DNA of 64,000 bases from Lachnospiraceae bacterium (GTDB taxonomy: Bacteria > Bacillota > Clostridia > Lachnospirales > Lachnospiraceae). This document shows, in pieces, positions 54,840 through 63,891 of the stretch. Both the position numbers and the translations under genes were made by a program. The stretch is from NCBI GenBank assembly GCA_022793065.1, contig JAAWCE010000027.1, forward strand, positions 1 to 64,000, read 5' to 3'. The notes beneath the pieces are model-generated. The model had not been told where the DNA came from. It saw only the letters and a program-made list of their open reading frames with translations, and did not search any database. Every line of letters begins with the position of its first letter. Positions within the stretch are counted from its first letter, which is position 1.

Positions 54840-55012
54840 CGTTTTGTGAGCGTGTGAAGTGGGGAAGCTGCCGTCAAAGGCGGCTTACGGTTCGTTTCTG
54901 TGAGCGGACGGAACTGTCAGGATAAGCGGAATAAATACAGGGTGCGTTTCCGTGAACGAGCGTAATCGGAGTGCTGTTGTTATTAGTGGTTCGGGGAGCG
55001 TTTCTGTGAGCG
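54840..55012. repeat. Four-copy 53-bp periodic repeat between gap and pgk
   Basis: The core CGTTTCTGTGAGCG occurs at 54893 and 54999 exactly, as CGTTTTGTGAGCG at 54840 and as CGTTTCCGTGAACG at 54945. Start-to-start distances are 53, 52 and 54 bases, while the sequence between cores is not conserved. The 466-bp gap between gap and pgk holds the gap terminator, this array and a TTGACA at 55029 with no clear -10. No protein or tRNA is visible. Confidence 0.8.
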
Positions 55013-55131
55013 AGAGAAATGACTGTATTTGACATAAATGGATTTTGTGGCATCTGTCGCAAGGCTGTATCAAAGGGCTGTGACTTGATAAAATGAGAGA
55101 TAGTTTTTATTATATTATGGAGGTTTTAGAG

Positions 55132-56355
55132 ATGGGCTTGAATAAGAAATCCGTTGATGATATCAACGCAAAGGGAAAAAGAGTTCTTGTAAGATGTGAT
55201 TTCAATGTTCCTTTGAAGAATGGTGAGATTACGGACGAGACACGTATTGTTGCAGCGCTTCCTACCATTCAGAAGCTGATCAATGACGGCGGCAAGGTAA
55301 TACTCTGCTCCCATTTGGGCAAAGTGAAAAACGGGCCTAACGAAGGGGAATCTCTGGCGCCGGTAGCAAAGAGGCTTTCTGAGAAGCTGGGCAAAGAGGT
55401 TGTGTTTGTATCAGATTATCACGTAACAGGTGAAGCTGCAACCAAAGCGGTAGAGGATATGAAGGAAGGGGATGTTGTTCTGCTCCAGAATACCCGTTTC
55501 CGCGGCACAGAAGAGACTAAGAACGGTGAGACATTCAGCAAAGAACTGGCTGATTTGGCTGATTTGTATGTGTGCGACGCCTTTGGTTCTTCCCATAGGG
55601 CACATGCTTCCGTGGAAGGCGTTACCAAGTGCATTACCGCAAAAGGCGGAGAGAATGTAGTTGGCTATTTGATGCAGAAGGAAATTAATTTCCTGGGCAA
55701 TGCGGTAGAAAATCCGGTAAGACCTTTTGTTGCTATTTTGGGCGGTGCTAAGGTTGCCGATAAATTGAATGTTATTTCTAATTTGCTGGAGAAATGCGAT
55801 ACATTGATCATTGGCGGCGGTATGGCCTATACTTTCTTAAAGGCGCAGGGAAATGAAATCGGGAAATCTCTGGTTGACAATGAGAAGTTGGATTATTGTA
55901 AGGAAATGTTGGAAAAGGCGGAAAAACTGGGCAAAAAGCTGTTGCTTCCGGTAGATTCTGCAACCATTGCAGCATTCCCCAATCCCATTGACGCGCCTGT
56001 AGAGGTGGAGGTTTACAAGTCTTCTGAAATGCCGGCGGACAGAGAAGGATGCGATATTGGGCCGGAGACGTCAGCGCTGTATGCAGAAGCAGTGAAAAGC
56101 GCTAAGACTGTTGTTTGGAACGGACCTATGGGTGTGTTTGAGAATCCTACGCTTGCGGCAGGAACCATTGCAGTTGCAAAGGCATTGGCTGAGACAGATG
56201 CAACCACCATTATCGGCGGCGGCGATTCTGCAGCGGCAGTGAATCAGCTCGGCTTCGGCGATAAGATGAGTCATATTTCTACCGGCGGCGGCGCTTCCCT
56301 GGAATTCCTGGAAGGAAAAGTGCTTCCCGGTGTGGCGGCAGCAGACGACAAATAG
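55132..56355 (+). CDS. pgk: Phosphoglycerate kinase
   Basis: Pgk makes ATP from 1,3-bisphosphoglycerate. The 407 residues have the substrate motif [22 protein letters not shown], the HASVEGV arginine/histidine region, the hinge [14 protein letters not shown] and the nucleotide loop [12 protein letters not shown], ending with [29 protein letters not shown] 55132 follows GGAGG; the track start adds 13 residues. The last coding bases belong to a 51-bp repeat that continues past the stop codon. Confidence 0.97.
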   Translation: MGLNKKSVDDINAKGKRVLVRCDFNVPLKNGEITDETRIVAALPTIQKLINDGGKVILCSHLGKVKNGPNEGESLAPVAKRLSEKLGKEVVFVSDYHVTGEAATKAVEDMKEGDVVLLQNTRFRGTEETKNGETFSKELADLADLYVCDAFGSSHRAHASVEGVTKCITAKGGENVVGYLMQKEINFLGNAVENPVRPFVAILGGAKVADKLNVISNLLEKCDTLIIGGGMAYTFLKAQGNEIGKSLVDNEKLDYCKEMLEKAEKLGKKLLLPVDSATIAAFPNPIDAPVEVEVYKSSEMPADREGCDIGPETSALYAEAVKSAKTVVWNGPMGVFENPTLAAGTIAVAKALAETDATTIIGGGDSAAAVNQLGFGDKMSHISTGGGASLEFLEGKVLPGVAAADDK

Positions 56356-56454
56356 AAGAAGACTGGGCAAGCCACACCGTGTGTGGCGGCAGCAGATGAC
56401 AAATAGAAGAAGTCTGGGCAAGCCACACCGTGTGTGGCAGCAGACGATAATATA
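56331..56454 (+). repeat. 51-bp direct repeat at the pgk 3' end
   Basis: The unit begins with the last pgk codons (TGTGGCGGCAGCAGACGAC) and the stop, and recurs at 56382 and, partly and with a 3-base loss, at 56433. Each spacer contains a hairpin GCCACAC-CGT-GTGTGGC (56371-56387 and 56422-56438). The array fills most of the space before tpiA. Confidence 0.92.
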
Positions 56455-56506
56455 GAATCAATGCAACAGATGGAAAAATTATAAATAGATAGTAGAGGAA
56501 ATTATT

Positions 56507-57259
56507 ATGGCAAGAAGAAAAATCATTGCCGGAAACTGGAAGATGAATATGACACCCAGTGAGGCAGTAGAATTGATCAATACTTTAAAGCCCCTTGTAG
56601 AGAATCATGAGGTGGATGTTGTTTTCTGTGTTCCGGCCATTGATATCATTCCGGCTGTGGAGGCGGTAAAAGGCACAAATATCATGATTGGCGCAGAAAA
56701 TATGTATTATGAAGAAAAGGGAGCTTTCACCGGAGAGATTTCTCCGGCAATGCTTGTGGATGCAGGTGTAAAATACGTTATTATCGGTCATTCTGAGCGG
56801 AGAGAGTATTTTGCGGAGACAAATGAGACCGTGAACAAGAAAGTTCTGAAAGCTTTTGAGCATAACATTACGCCCATCGTATGCTGTGGTGAAACCTTGA
56901 CACAAAGAGAGCAAGGTGTGACAATTGACTTTATCCGGCAGCAGATTAAGGTTGCATTTTTAAATGTAACTGCAGAACAGGCGAAGGAAGCTGTAATTGC
57001 TTATGAGCCTATCTGGGCAATTGGAACAGGTAAAGTGGCTACCACTGAACAGGCGCAGGAAGTTTGTAAGGCAATCCGTGATTGTATTGGAGAGATTTAC
57101 GACGATGCTACGGCGGCGGCAATTCGGATTCAATATGGCGGTTCTGTGTCCGCATCCAGCGCTCCGGAATTATTTGCCCAGGCAGACATAGATGGCGGTC
57201 TTGTGGGCGGTGCATCTTTGAAGGCTGATTTTGGACAGATTGTAAATTACAACAAATAG
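56507..57259 (+). CDS. tpiA: Triosephosphate isomerase
   Basis: TpiA interconverts dihydroxyacetone phosphate and glyceraldehyde-3-phosphate. The 250 residues contain the lysine in AGNWKMN, the histidine in [11 protein letters not shown], the catalytic glutamate in [12 protein letters not shown] and the phosphate loop YGGSVSA. It follows pgk by 151 bases filled by the repeat, with no clear own promoter, so it is probably co-transcribed. A strong terminator follows. gpmI and eno are not here. Confidence 0.97.
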   Translation: MARRKIIAGNWKMNMTPSEAVELINTLKPLVENHEVDVVFCVPAIDIIPAVEAVKGTNIMIGAENMYYEEKGAFTGEISPAMLVDAGVKYVIIGHSERREYFAETNETVNKKVLKAFEHNITPIVCCGETLTQREQGVTIDFIRQQIKVAFLNVTAEQAKEAVIAYEPIWAIGTGKVATTEQAQEVCKAIRDCIGEIYDDATAAAIRIQYGGSVSASSAPELFAQADIDGGLVGGASLKADFGQIVNYNK

Positions 57260-57277
57260 GATTTTCTCAAAAAAATA

Positions 57278-57317
57278 GGGGTATCAAAGGAAATGTAAAC
57301 CTTTGATATCCCTTTTT
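57278..57317 (+). terminator. Terminator after tpiA
   Basis: A 13-bp stem (GGGGTATCAAAGG with CCTTTGATATCCC, one G-T pair) is followed by five T. The rest of the 306-bp gap to the next gene holds only the candidate promoter at 57509. Confidence 0.93.
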
Positions 57318-57508
57318 GATGTCTATGATATCCCAACAGGTTAATCAAGTGTGAGAAGGATGTATATCCATGGAGTCTTAGGAAAATGGTTATATTGGGC
57401 ATAAATTTCAGCAGAGTAATTTAGAAAAGGTCTTTATGCAGCCGATATGTATGTAATGAAACAAAGTTAAGCATGATGATGTTAAACAAATCTTAAAGAA
57501 TTATCTGA

Positions 57509-57537
57509 TTTAATTTTAAAAAAGTATTTGCTACAAT
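57509..57537 (+). promoter_or_regulatory. Candidate promoter for the VanR-like gene
   Basis: TTTAAT and TACAAT are 17 bases apart, 28 bases before the start codon. Confidence 0.4.
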
Positions 57538-57565
57538 TATTTTGTTCACTTTTGGGAGGAAAAAC

Positions 57566-58255
57566 ATGTACAATATTTTAATTTGCGATGATGAAAAAGA
57601 CATTGTGAACGCTCTGAAAATTTATCTCAACAATGTGGAGTATACTTTGTATGAAGCATTTAACGGAAAAGAAGCGGTGAAAGTGGTGGAGGAACATGAA
57701 ATTCATTTAGTATTGTTGGACATTATGATGCCGGAAATGGACGGAATGGAAGCTATGGTCCAAATTCGGAAGAAAAGTAATGTGCCTGTTATTTTGCTCA
57801 CTGCTAAGTCCGAAGATTCAGACAAAATATTAGGACTTACGGTTGGGGCGGACGACTACATAACAAAGCCATTTCATCCTATGGAAGTAGCGGCCAGGGT
57901 AAAGTCTCATCTGCGCAGGTATATGCAGCTCGGTTCGGGTAATTTGCCTTCTCAAGTGCTTCGATGCGGAGGGATTGAATTGGACGATACTCAAAAAAAG
58001 GTTATGCTGGATGGAGAAGAAGTGTCTTTGACACCTACGGAGTATGAGATATTGCGGCTTTTGATGGGACATCCGGGCAAAGTCTTTTCACCAAAAGAAA
58101 TATACCAAAAGATATGGAATGATTTGCCCTATGGCAGTGAAAATACAGTGGCAGTTCATATCAGGCATATTCGAGAAAAATTGGAAATCAATCCTGCAGA
58201 GCCCAGATATTTGAAAGTGGTATGGGGACAAGGGTATAAGTGTGTTTTGCGCTGA
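57566..58255 (+). CDS. OmpR/VanR-type response regulator
   Basis: A 229-residue regulator: receiver domain (ILICDDEKDIVNALKIYL, phosphorylation aspartate in LVLLDIMMPEMDG, switch lysine in YITKPFHPME) and a winged-helix output domain (VSLTPTEYEILRLLMGHPGKVFSPKEIYQKIWND, VAVHIRHIREKLE). It resembles VanR-like regulators common in Lachnospiraceae. GGGAGG precedes ATG 57566; the track start adds eight residues. The partner kinase starts 82 bases downstream. Confidence 0.93.
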   Translation: MYNILICDDEKDIVNALKIYLNNVEYTLYEAFNGKEAVKVVEEHEIHLVLLDIMMPEMDGMEAMVQIRKKSNVPVILLTAKSEDSDKILGLTVGADDYITKPFHPMEVAARVKSHLRRYMQLGSGNLPSQVLRCGGIELDDTQKKVMLDGEEVSLTPTEYEILRLLMGHPGKVFSPKEIYQKIWNDLPYGSENTVAVHIRHIREKLEINPAEPRYLKVVWGQGYKCVLR

Positions 58256-58337
58256 TTGTTTGTGCCGCCGGAAGCAGTATGACAAGAAATGTGAAAAGCG
58301 GTTATAAATTATAAGAAGGAAGGGGTGGAGGATAAAG

Positions 58338-60512
58338 ATGAGAAGGCAGTGGAGGTATAAGACAAGGGTGGGGAAAGATGTGGAAGAGTTCGCGAAACAG
58401 TGGGAGGAAGAAGAAAAAAGGGCGGGAAAGAAAGTGCAACATATGAAAGAAATTCAGGGAAAAAATCAGGATAGCAATTTGGAACATACAGAAAAATCGG
58501 AACAAGGGCAAGCTGCATATGAGGATTTTGAATGCAAAAATTGTCATGGGAAGGCAATCAATCCAATTACAGGGGCAATGACAGCGAAAATAATCGCATT
58601 TATATTGTTGATACTATCATGTTTTGCAGGATTGTGCGGAACGGGTATTCTGGTGGAGTTGTGGGAGAACGGCGCATATACTTACAGCCTGAATAAGGTG
58701 CTGAAGATGAAAATGCTTGACAGCAGCGAAGGGATCATATATCGAGTGCAAAGTTATCTTGCACGGGGAGAGTTGGATGCCGTAGAGGGATACTGTCGGG
58801 AATATAATATTGATATAGAATTGATAAAAGAGGAAGACGGAAAGGAAAATATTCTGTGGAGTACATGGAATGGGTATGAAACAGATATAAAGATGGAATC
58901 AACTATTTATTTTGAAGATAAAGTAGCATTGAGGAATATAGTGCTGAATGGTCACAAGCTGAAGGCAAATGAAGCGTATGTGTTTCGGTGCTACATAGAC
59001 CCTTCATATCCAAAAGAAGATTATTTCAAAATAATAGCGGAAGTGGTTCCCTTTTTATATCATTCCAGATATGGAATAATTGGCATTACGGCAGCAAGCA
59101 TTTTGATATGTGTGATTTGTTTTTTATTTTTAATGTGCAGTGCCGGACATCGAACAGGATACAAGGAAATTGTGCCCGGTATACTAACAAGAGTACATTC
59201 TGATGTGTTGGCGGTGTTATTTGGAGCGGGAGAGTGCCTGCTGGCAGCATGTGTTTTTGAAGTGGGGATAAATGCTTTCAGGACATGGGAATTGCTGCCC
59301 ATACTGGTGATAATTGGCATAATCACATTTGGAATTTGTCTGGGAATCATATTTTTTATGGATGTGGCAATCAGGGTTAAAATGGGCAGATTCTGGCGAC
59401 ATACGCTGATCTATGAAATATTATTATGTATGGTTAAAATGGTTGTGCTTCTGGGCAGAGTGGTTCAGTATCTATTAGACAATGTTCCTACAGTAATTGT
59501 TACAATGACAGTATGTCTTGGAATCAGTATTTTGGAATTTTTTGGTATTCTCATAGCAAGAAGCGGAGGGTTGGCCATATTATGGATATTGGAAAAGATG
59601 GTAGTGTTTCCGGTTATATTGTATATTGCGCTGACCTGTAAGAGATTGCTGCGGGCAAGCCAGGCTTTGGCAGAAGGACAGGACAGCGAGAGGGTGGATA
59701 CGTCAAGGATGTTCGGCGATTTCAAAAAGCATGGAGAAAATTTGAATAGCTTAGGCAAGGGAATTTCCATTGCTGTTGCGGAACGTATGAAAAGTGAGCA
59801 TTTAAAGACAGAGCTTATCACAAATGTATCACATGATATAAAGACGCCATTGACTTCAATTATAAATTATGCGGATTTAATCTGTGAAGAGACAGCAATT
59901 GTTTCAAATAAAGAAGTTACCGGGGAGGATATTTCTAAAATTTCGGAATATGCGGAGGTTTTGCTGCGGCAGTCCAGAAGGTTAAAAAAGCTTCTGGAAG
60001 ATTTGGTGGAGGCGTCAAAGGCTACCACAGGAAATTTGGAAATGAATCCACAACTCTGCGAAGCAGGGGTGATTTTGTCTCAGGCAGTGGGAGAGTACCA
60101 GAAGAAAATGGAGGAAAAAGGACTTGAGCTGATTGTCCGGCAGCCGGAAGAACCAGTGAAAATCATTGCGGACGGCAGACATTTGTGGAGAGTATTTGAT
60201 AATTTATTGAACAATATCTGTAAGTATGCACAGGAAAATTCCAGAGTGTACCTGAGTGTGGAATCGGAGAATGAATCTGTAAGGATTATATTCCGCAATA
60301 TGTCAAAGTATCCGCTGGAAATTCCGGCAGAAGAACTGAAAGAACGTTTTAGCAGAGGGGATAAGTCGCGCCATATGGAGGGGAACGGATTGGGTTTGGC
60401 CATTGCCGGAAGCCTGATGGAATTGCAGAACGGCAGAATGGATATTGTGACGGACGGGGATTTGTTTAAAGTTATTTTGCAGCTTCCGAGGGAATGTGAT
60501 TTGGAAAAATGA
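58338..60512 (+). CDS. Multi-pass membrane histidine kinase
   Basis: A 724-residue kinase. The first 75 residues are hydrophilic and cytoplasmic, including CKNCHG. One membrane segment (IIAFILLILSCFAGLCGTGILV) is followed by an extracellular domain of about 130 residues, then about six more membrane segments. The catalytic part has a HAMP-like linker, phospho-acceptor H499 in NVSHDIKTPLTSIINYADL, N box NNICKY and G box GNGLGLAIAGSLM. The DIKTPLTS motif groups it with VanS-like kinases. The D-x-G-x-G N-terminal G1 box is not obvious. The ligand is unknown. Confidence 0.9.
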   Translation: MRRQWRYKTRVGKDVEEFAKQWEEEEKRAGKKVQHMKEIQGKNQDSNLEHTEKSEQGQAAYEDFECKNCHGKAINPITGAMTAKIIAFILLILSCFAGLCGTGILVELWENGAYTYSLNKVLKMKMLDSSEGIIYRVQSYLARGELDAVEGYCREYNIDIELIKEEDGKENILWSTWNGYETDIKMESTIYFEDKVALRNIVLNGHKLKANEAYVFRCYIDPSYPKEDYFKIIAEVVPFLYHSRYGIIGITAASILICVICFLFLMCSAGHRTGYKEIVPGILTRVHSDVLAVLFGAGECLLAACVFEVGINAFRTWELLPILVIIGIITFGICLGIIFFMDVAIRVKMGRFWRHTLIYEILLCMVKMVVLLGRVVQYLLDNVPTVIVTMTVCLGISILEFFGILIARSGGLAILWILEKMVVFPVILYIALTCKRLLRASQALAEGQDSERVDTSRMFGDFKKHGENLNSLGKGISIAVAERMKSEHLKTELITNVSHDIKTPLTSIINYADLICEETAIVSNKEVTGEDISKISEYAEVLLRQSRRLKKLLEDLVEASKATTGNLEMNPQLCEAGVILSQAVGEYQKKMEEKGLELIVRQPEEPVKIIADGRHLWRVFDNLLNNICKYAQENSRVYLSVESENESVRIIFRNMSKYPLEIPAEELKERFSRGDKSRHMEGNGLGLAIAGSLMELQNGRMDIVTDGDLFKVILQLPRECDLEK

Positions 60513-60564
60513 GTTTGAAGCGCCGCCTTTTTGGCTTGTTCATCATATCCTTTGGGTTTGGGGG

Positions 60565-60594
60565 TTGTTGTTTTCCATACTTTTATGCTAGAAT
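60565..60594 (+). promoter_or_regulatory. Candidate promoter for the DUF362 gene
   Basis: TTGTTG and TAGAAT are 18 bases apart, 36 bases before the start codon. Confidence 0.4.
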
Positions 60595-60630
60595 AGAAGG
60601 ACATGAATAGAAGAAGGAGGCTGTGACAGT

Positions 60631-61494
60631 ATGGAAAAGGCAAAGGTTTATTTTACCAAAGAGATTACGCCGGAGGCTATGATTCGTCTCTATGAGGCTA
60701 TGGGGATAAAACTTCAGGGCAAAGTGGCCGTAAAGCTACATTCCGGTGAGGTGGGAAATCAGAATTTTCTGCGGCCGGCGTTTATGAAGCCCATGGTTGA
60801 TTATGTTAATGGAACCATAGTGGAATGTAATACAGCATATGAGGGAAAACGAAATACCACAAAGGAGCATTGGGAGACAATGAAACTTCATGGTTGGACA
60901 GAGATTGCGGATGTGGATATTCTGGATGAGGAGGGAGAAATAACACTGCCCGTACCGGAAGGACGCAGAATCAGGCAGAACTTTGTGGGAGAACACATTG
61001 AAAGATATGATTCCATGCTGGTGTTATCTCATTTTAAGGGACATCCCATGGGGGGATTTGGAGGAGCGTTGAAAAATATTTCCATTGGACTTGCATCTTC
61101 CCATGGTAAAGCATTTATTCATGGTGCGGGTAAGGTGGAAGAAATATGGACTTCCGATCATGATTCTTTCCTGGAATCCATGGCGGATGCCGCCAAATCA
61201 ATCATGGAGTATTTTGGGGGAAAGATTGTATTTATCAATGTGATGAAAAATATGTCTGTTGACTGCGACTGTTGTGCCGTTGCCGAGGACCCGGCTATGG
61301 CGGATGTGGGTATTTTGGCGTCTGCGGACCCTACGGCGCTGGACCAGGCATGCCTTGATTTGGTGTATGCTTCAGAAGATCCGGGAAGAGATCATTTACT
61401 GGAACGAATTGAATCCAGAAACGGTGTCCATACCATAGAAGCGGCCGCGCAAATAGGGGTTGGGAGCAGAGAATATGAGTTGGAGACTATATAG
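60631..61494 (+). CDS. DUF362 domain protein
   Basis: A 287-residue protein of the DUF362 family, recognised from VAVKLHSGEVGNQNFLRPAFMKPMVDYV, LSHFKGHPMGGFGGALKNISIG and a cysteine cluster (MSVDCDCCAVAEDPAMADVGILASADPTALDQA). Many family members carry a 4Fe-4S ferredoxin domain; here the ferredoxin CxxCxxC arrays are absent, though the DCDCC could bind metal. The biochemical role is not established. AAGGAGG precedes the start. It converges on pyrI. Confidence 0.85.
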   Translation: MEKAKVYFTKEITPEAMIRLYEAMGIKLQGKVAVKLHSGEVGNQNFLRPAFMKPMVDYVNGTIVECNTAYEGKRNTTKEHWETMKLHGWTEIADVDILDEEGEITLPVPEGRRIRQNFVGEHIERYDSMLVLSHFKGHPMGGFGGALKNISIGLASSHGKAFIHGAGKVEEIWTSDHDSFLESMADAAKSIMEYFGGKIVFINVMKNMSVDCDCCAVAEDPAMADVGILASADPTALDQACLDLVYASEDPGRDHLLERIESRNGVHTIEAAAQIGVGSREYELETI

Positions 61495-61608
61495 GTGGAA
61501 GCGTGTCCATGCGTATTGTGCCTGTGGAATGTAAGAATACAGAAGGAAAAAGAATGGGCTGCCCTATTGGGGGTAGCCCGCAAATATGATATTGTGAGGA
61601 GCTGCAGT

Positions 61609-62055
61609 CTATTTCAGCTCGGAACCAGAGTAGCCGGCGTATTTCTCTTCGCAGTATTTACAGCGATAAATTTCCTTTTTGGTGTCTGCCAGGTAGAAAA
61701 TATGCGGCAGTTCCTGCTCAATAGAAGTGATACATCGTGGGTTGTGACATCGGATTACATTTTTAATCTGTTTGGGCAGCGTAAGCTCTTTCTTTTCCAC
61801 GATTTCACCATTTTTAATTACATTTACGGTGATGTTGTGGTCAATCAGGGCCAGTACATCAAAATCCAACATGTTAATATCACATTCTACTTTCAATATG
61901 TCTTTTTTCTCCATTTTATTGCTGCGGGCGTTTTTAATAATAGCCACAGTGCAATCCAACTTGTCCAATTGTAAAAGATAATAAATGTCCAAACTTCGCC
62001 CGGCTTTAATGTGATCAAGCACAATACCTTCTTCCAGTCTACCTACATTCAACAT
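61609..62055 (-). CDS. pyrI: Aspartate carbamoyltransferase regulatory subunit
   Basis: PyrI binds CTP/ATP and regulates PyrB allosterically. The 148 residues begin MLNVGRLEEGIVLDHIKAGRSLDIYYLL, the nucleotide-binding domain, and end with the zinc domain whose four cysteines are in CHNPRC and CKYC. This shows ATCase here is of the regulated class B type, as in enterics and some Clostridia. It lies 86 bases after pyrB on the same strand. Confidence 0.96.
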   Translation of the reverse strand: MLNVGRLEEGIVLDHIKAGRSLDIYYLLQLDKLDCTVAIIKNARSNKMEKKDILKVECDINMLDFDVLALIDHNITVNVIKNGEIVEKKELTLPKQIKNVIRCHNPRCITSIEQELPHIFYLADTKKEIYRCKYCEEKYAGYSGSELK

Positions 62056-62141
62056 AATTTTACCTTCCTGTGCGCTTCATAAGAGGGGACAAACACTCTT
62101 CTTTGCACGTATCAATCAACATTTTAAAGTTTACTTTCAGC

Positions 62142-63056
62142 TTAACGGTCCTTTCCCAAAAGTGTCAGTATCAGCGCCATTCGCACATAGACGCCATACT
62201 GTGCCTGTTTGAAATATACGGCTCTTGGGTCGTCGTCCACTTCTACGGATATTTCATTCACCCTGGGAAGGGGATGAAGTACCAGCATATCCTTTTTGGC
62301 CAATGCCATTTTGCTTACATTCAAAATATAAAAATCTTTCAGTCTGACATAATCTTCTTCGTTAAAGAAACGTTCCTTCTGTACTCTGGTCATATACAAC
62401 AAATCCAATTCCGGCATAATCTGTTCCAGACGAATGACTTCTTCATAGGGAATTTCCTGTTCCCTGAGCATGTCAGTGATATAATCCGGTACCCGAAGTT
62501 CTTCGGGGGAAATGAATACAAAACGAATATTGTCATAGCGCACCAGGGCGTTGATCAGGGAATGAACGGTGCGGCCAAATTTTAAATCACCGCACAGGCC
62601 AATGGTGAAATTTCCCAATCTTCCCTTCAGGCTGCGTATGGTGAGCAAATCCGTCAAAGTCTGGGTGGGATGCTGGTGGCCGCCGTCGCCGGCATTGATT
62701 ACTGGAATGGAAGATTTCTCTGAAGCAACCATAGGGGCCCCTTCCTTTGGATGGCGCATGGCACAGATATCCGCATAACATGATATGATGCGGATGGTGT
62801 CGGATACGCTTTCGCCTTTGGAAGCAGAGGAAGAAGCGGCGTCGGCAAATCCGATGACTCTTCCTCCCAGCCTGGTCATTGCGGACTCAAAGCTCAGGCG
62901 CGTGCGTGTGCTGGGTTCGTAGAAACAAGTGGCAAGGATATTGCCTTCACAAGCGTGGGCATAGTTTTGGGGATTTCGTTCAATATCATTTGCCAAATCG
63001 AAAAGTCTGTCCAACTCTTGGGTTGTGAAATCAAGCGGACTCATTAAATGTCTCAT
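62142..63056 (-). CDS. pyrB: Aspartate carbamoyltransferase catalytic subunit
   Basis: PyrB condenses carbamoyl phosphate and aspartate in pyrimidine synthesis. The 304 residues contain the carbamoyl phosphate loop [14 protein letters not shown], the SSSASKGES loop, the [12 protein letters not shown] region and the [10 protein letters not shown] aspartate-binding motif. CAGGAGG precedes the start. The only visible leader is the short gap that holds a terminator hairpin of the nitroreductase gene. Confidence 0.97.
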   Translation of the reverse strand: MRHLMSPLDFTTQELDRLFDLANDIERNPQNYAHACEGNILATCFYEPSTRTRLSFESAMTRLGGRVIGFADAASSSASKGESVSDTIRIISCYADICAMRHPKEGAPMVASEKSSIPVINAGDGGHQHPTQTLTDLLTIRSLKGRLGNFTIGLCGDLKFGRTVHSLINALVRYDNIRFVFISPEELRVPDYITDMLREQEIPYEEVIRLEQIMPELDLLYMTRVQKERFFNEEDYVRLKDFYILNVSKMALAKKDMLVLHPLPRVNEISVEVDDDPRAVYFKQAQYGVYVRMALILTLLGKDR

Positions 63057-63085
63057 GTGGATACCTCCTGATGTGTTCCGTTCTC

Positions 63086-63113
63086 AAAAAAAGTCGAAGA
63101 ATAATCTTCGACT
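63086..63113 (-). terminator. Terminator between the nitroreductase gene and pyrB
   Basis: On the minus strand AGTCGAAGA pairs with TCTTCGACT around four bases, followed by a run of T. It lies in the pyrB leader, 30 bases before the pyrB start, so it could also act as an attenuator. Confidence 0.85.
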
Positions 63114-63122
63114 AAAGATATG

Positions 63123-63662
63123 TTATGACTGGTAAGATAATAAATCTTCGACGGTTTTGCGTCTAGGTGCGTTTGGGGTCTCATCCGGATAACCGATGGG
63201 AATCAAAGCGATGAGTTCTCTGTCTTCAGGAATTTCCAACAGTTCTGCGGCGTCTTTCTCGTCATACAGACCTAAGATAACGGTGCCAAGACCCTGTTCG
63301 TAAGCGGACAGACAAAAAGCTTCACTGGCTACGCCCGCATCGTACATCTGCCATCCGCTGCCTTTCGGAGTGGAAAAAGAACCGTCTCTTTCATAGCCGC
63401 TGCGTCCTTTTACTATGGTGATTGCAATAACCATGGGCGCATTTTCAATGATGGTTCCATTGCCTGGGTAAAGTTTGGTGCATTTGGCAAGCGCAGCTTT
63501 TTTGTCTCCCTCCACAGCAATGTAACGGGTAATCTGCGTATTCTTCCAACTGGGCGCATAAGAAGCCGTTGTCACAATTTGCGCGAGCACTTCATGGGGA
63601 ACTGGCCGATTGGCAAATTTACGGATACTTCTGCGTTCTCTGATACATTCGTTTGCAGTCAT
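63123..63662 (-). CDS. Nitroreductase family flavoprotein
   Basis: A 179-residue FMN-binding oxidoreductase. It starts with TANECIRERRSIRKFANRPVP, the typical FMN-binding start, and has SYAPSWKNTQITRY, DAGVASEAFCLSAYEQGLGTVILG and IPIGYPDETP. The substrate cannot be told. AGGAGG lies seven bases before ATG 63662; the track start adds 19 residues. Confidence 0.92.
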   Translation of the reverse strand: MTANECIRERRSIRKFANRPVPHEVLAQIVTTASYAPSWKNTQITRYIAVEGDKKAALAKCTKLYPGNGTIIENAPMVIAITIVKGRSGYERDGSFSTPKGSGWQMYDAGVASEAFCLSAYEQGLGTVILGLYDEKDAAELLEIPEDRELIALIPIGYPDETPNAPRRKTVEDLLSYQS

Positions 63663-63799
63663 TTTCTCAACCTCCTGAACCGTTTTTTCTATGATACCAT
63701 GTATGGGCTTTTGTTTCAAGAATTTGTTTGGAAATGTTGTTTTAAAGATGGGAAAGAAAATAATTTACAATTTTTCCCTATAAAACATATAAAAATATG

Positions 63800-63828
63800 T
63801 AGAAAATTTATGTAAAGTGTTGTACAAT
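63800..63828 (+). promoter_or_regulatory. Candidate promoter for the partial sensor gene
   Basis: TAGAAA and TACAAT are 17 bases apart, 63 bases before the start codon. It is not a sigma-D (flagellar) type promoter. Confidence 0.45.
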
Positions 63829-63891
63829 AAAATTGATGTACTCAGCAAAATGCAATGGAATGATATGAAAAATGAAAAGAGAGGAGTTAAA

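Noticed and set aside
54840-55012. Possible CRISPR array
   Set aside because: Cores are only 13-14 bases and imperfect, there are four of them, and no cas gene is in the window.
54874-55073. Two 62-residue antisense ORFs between gap and pgk
   Set aside because: They only translate the 53-bp periodic repeat; no start signals.
55085-55113. TTGATA-N17-TATTAT as a pgk promoter
   Set aside because: The predicted transcription start would fall on the pgk ribosome binding site, leaving almost no leader. The hexamers are plausible by sequence but the position is not.
56071-56461. Antisense ORFs of 116 and 60 residues with repeated LLPPHTVWLAQ
   Set aside because: They translate the reverse strand of the 51-bp pgk 3' repeat.
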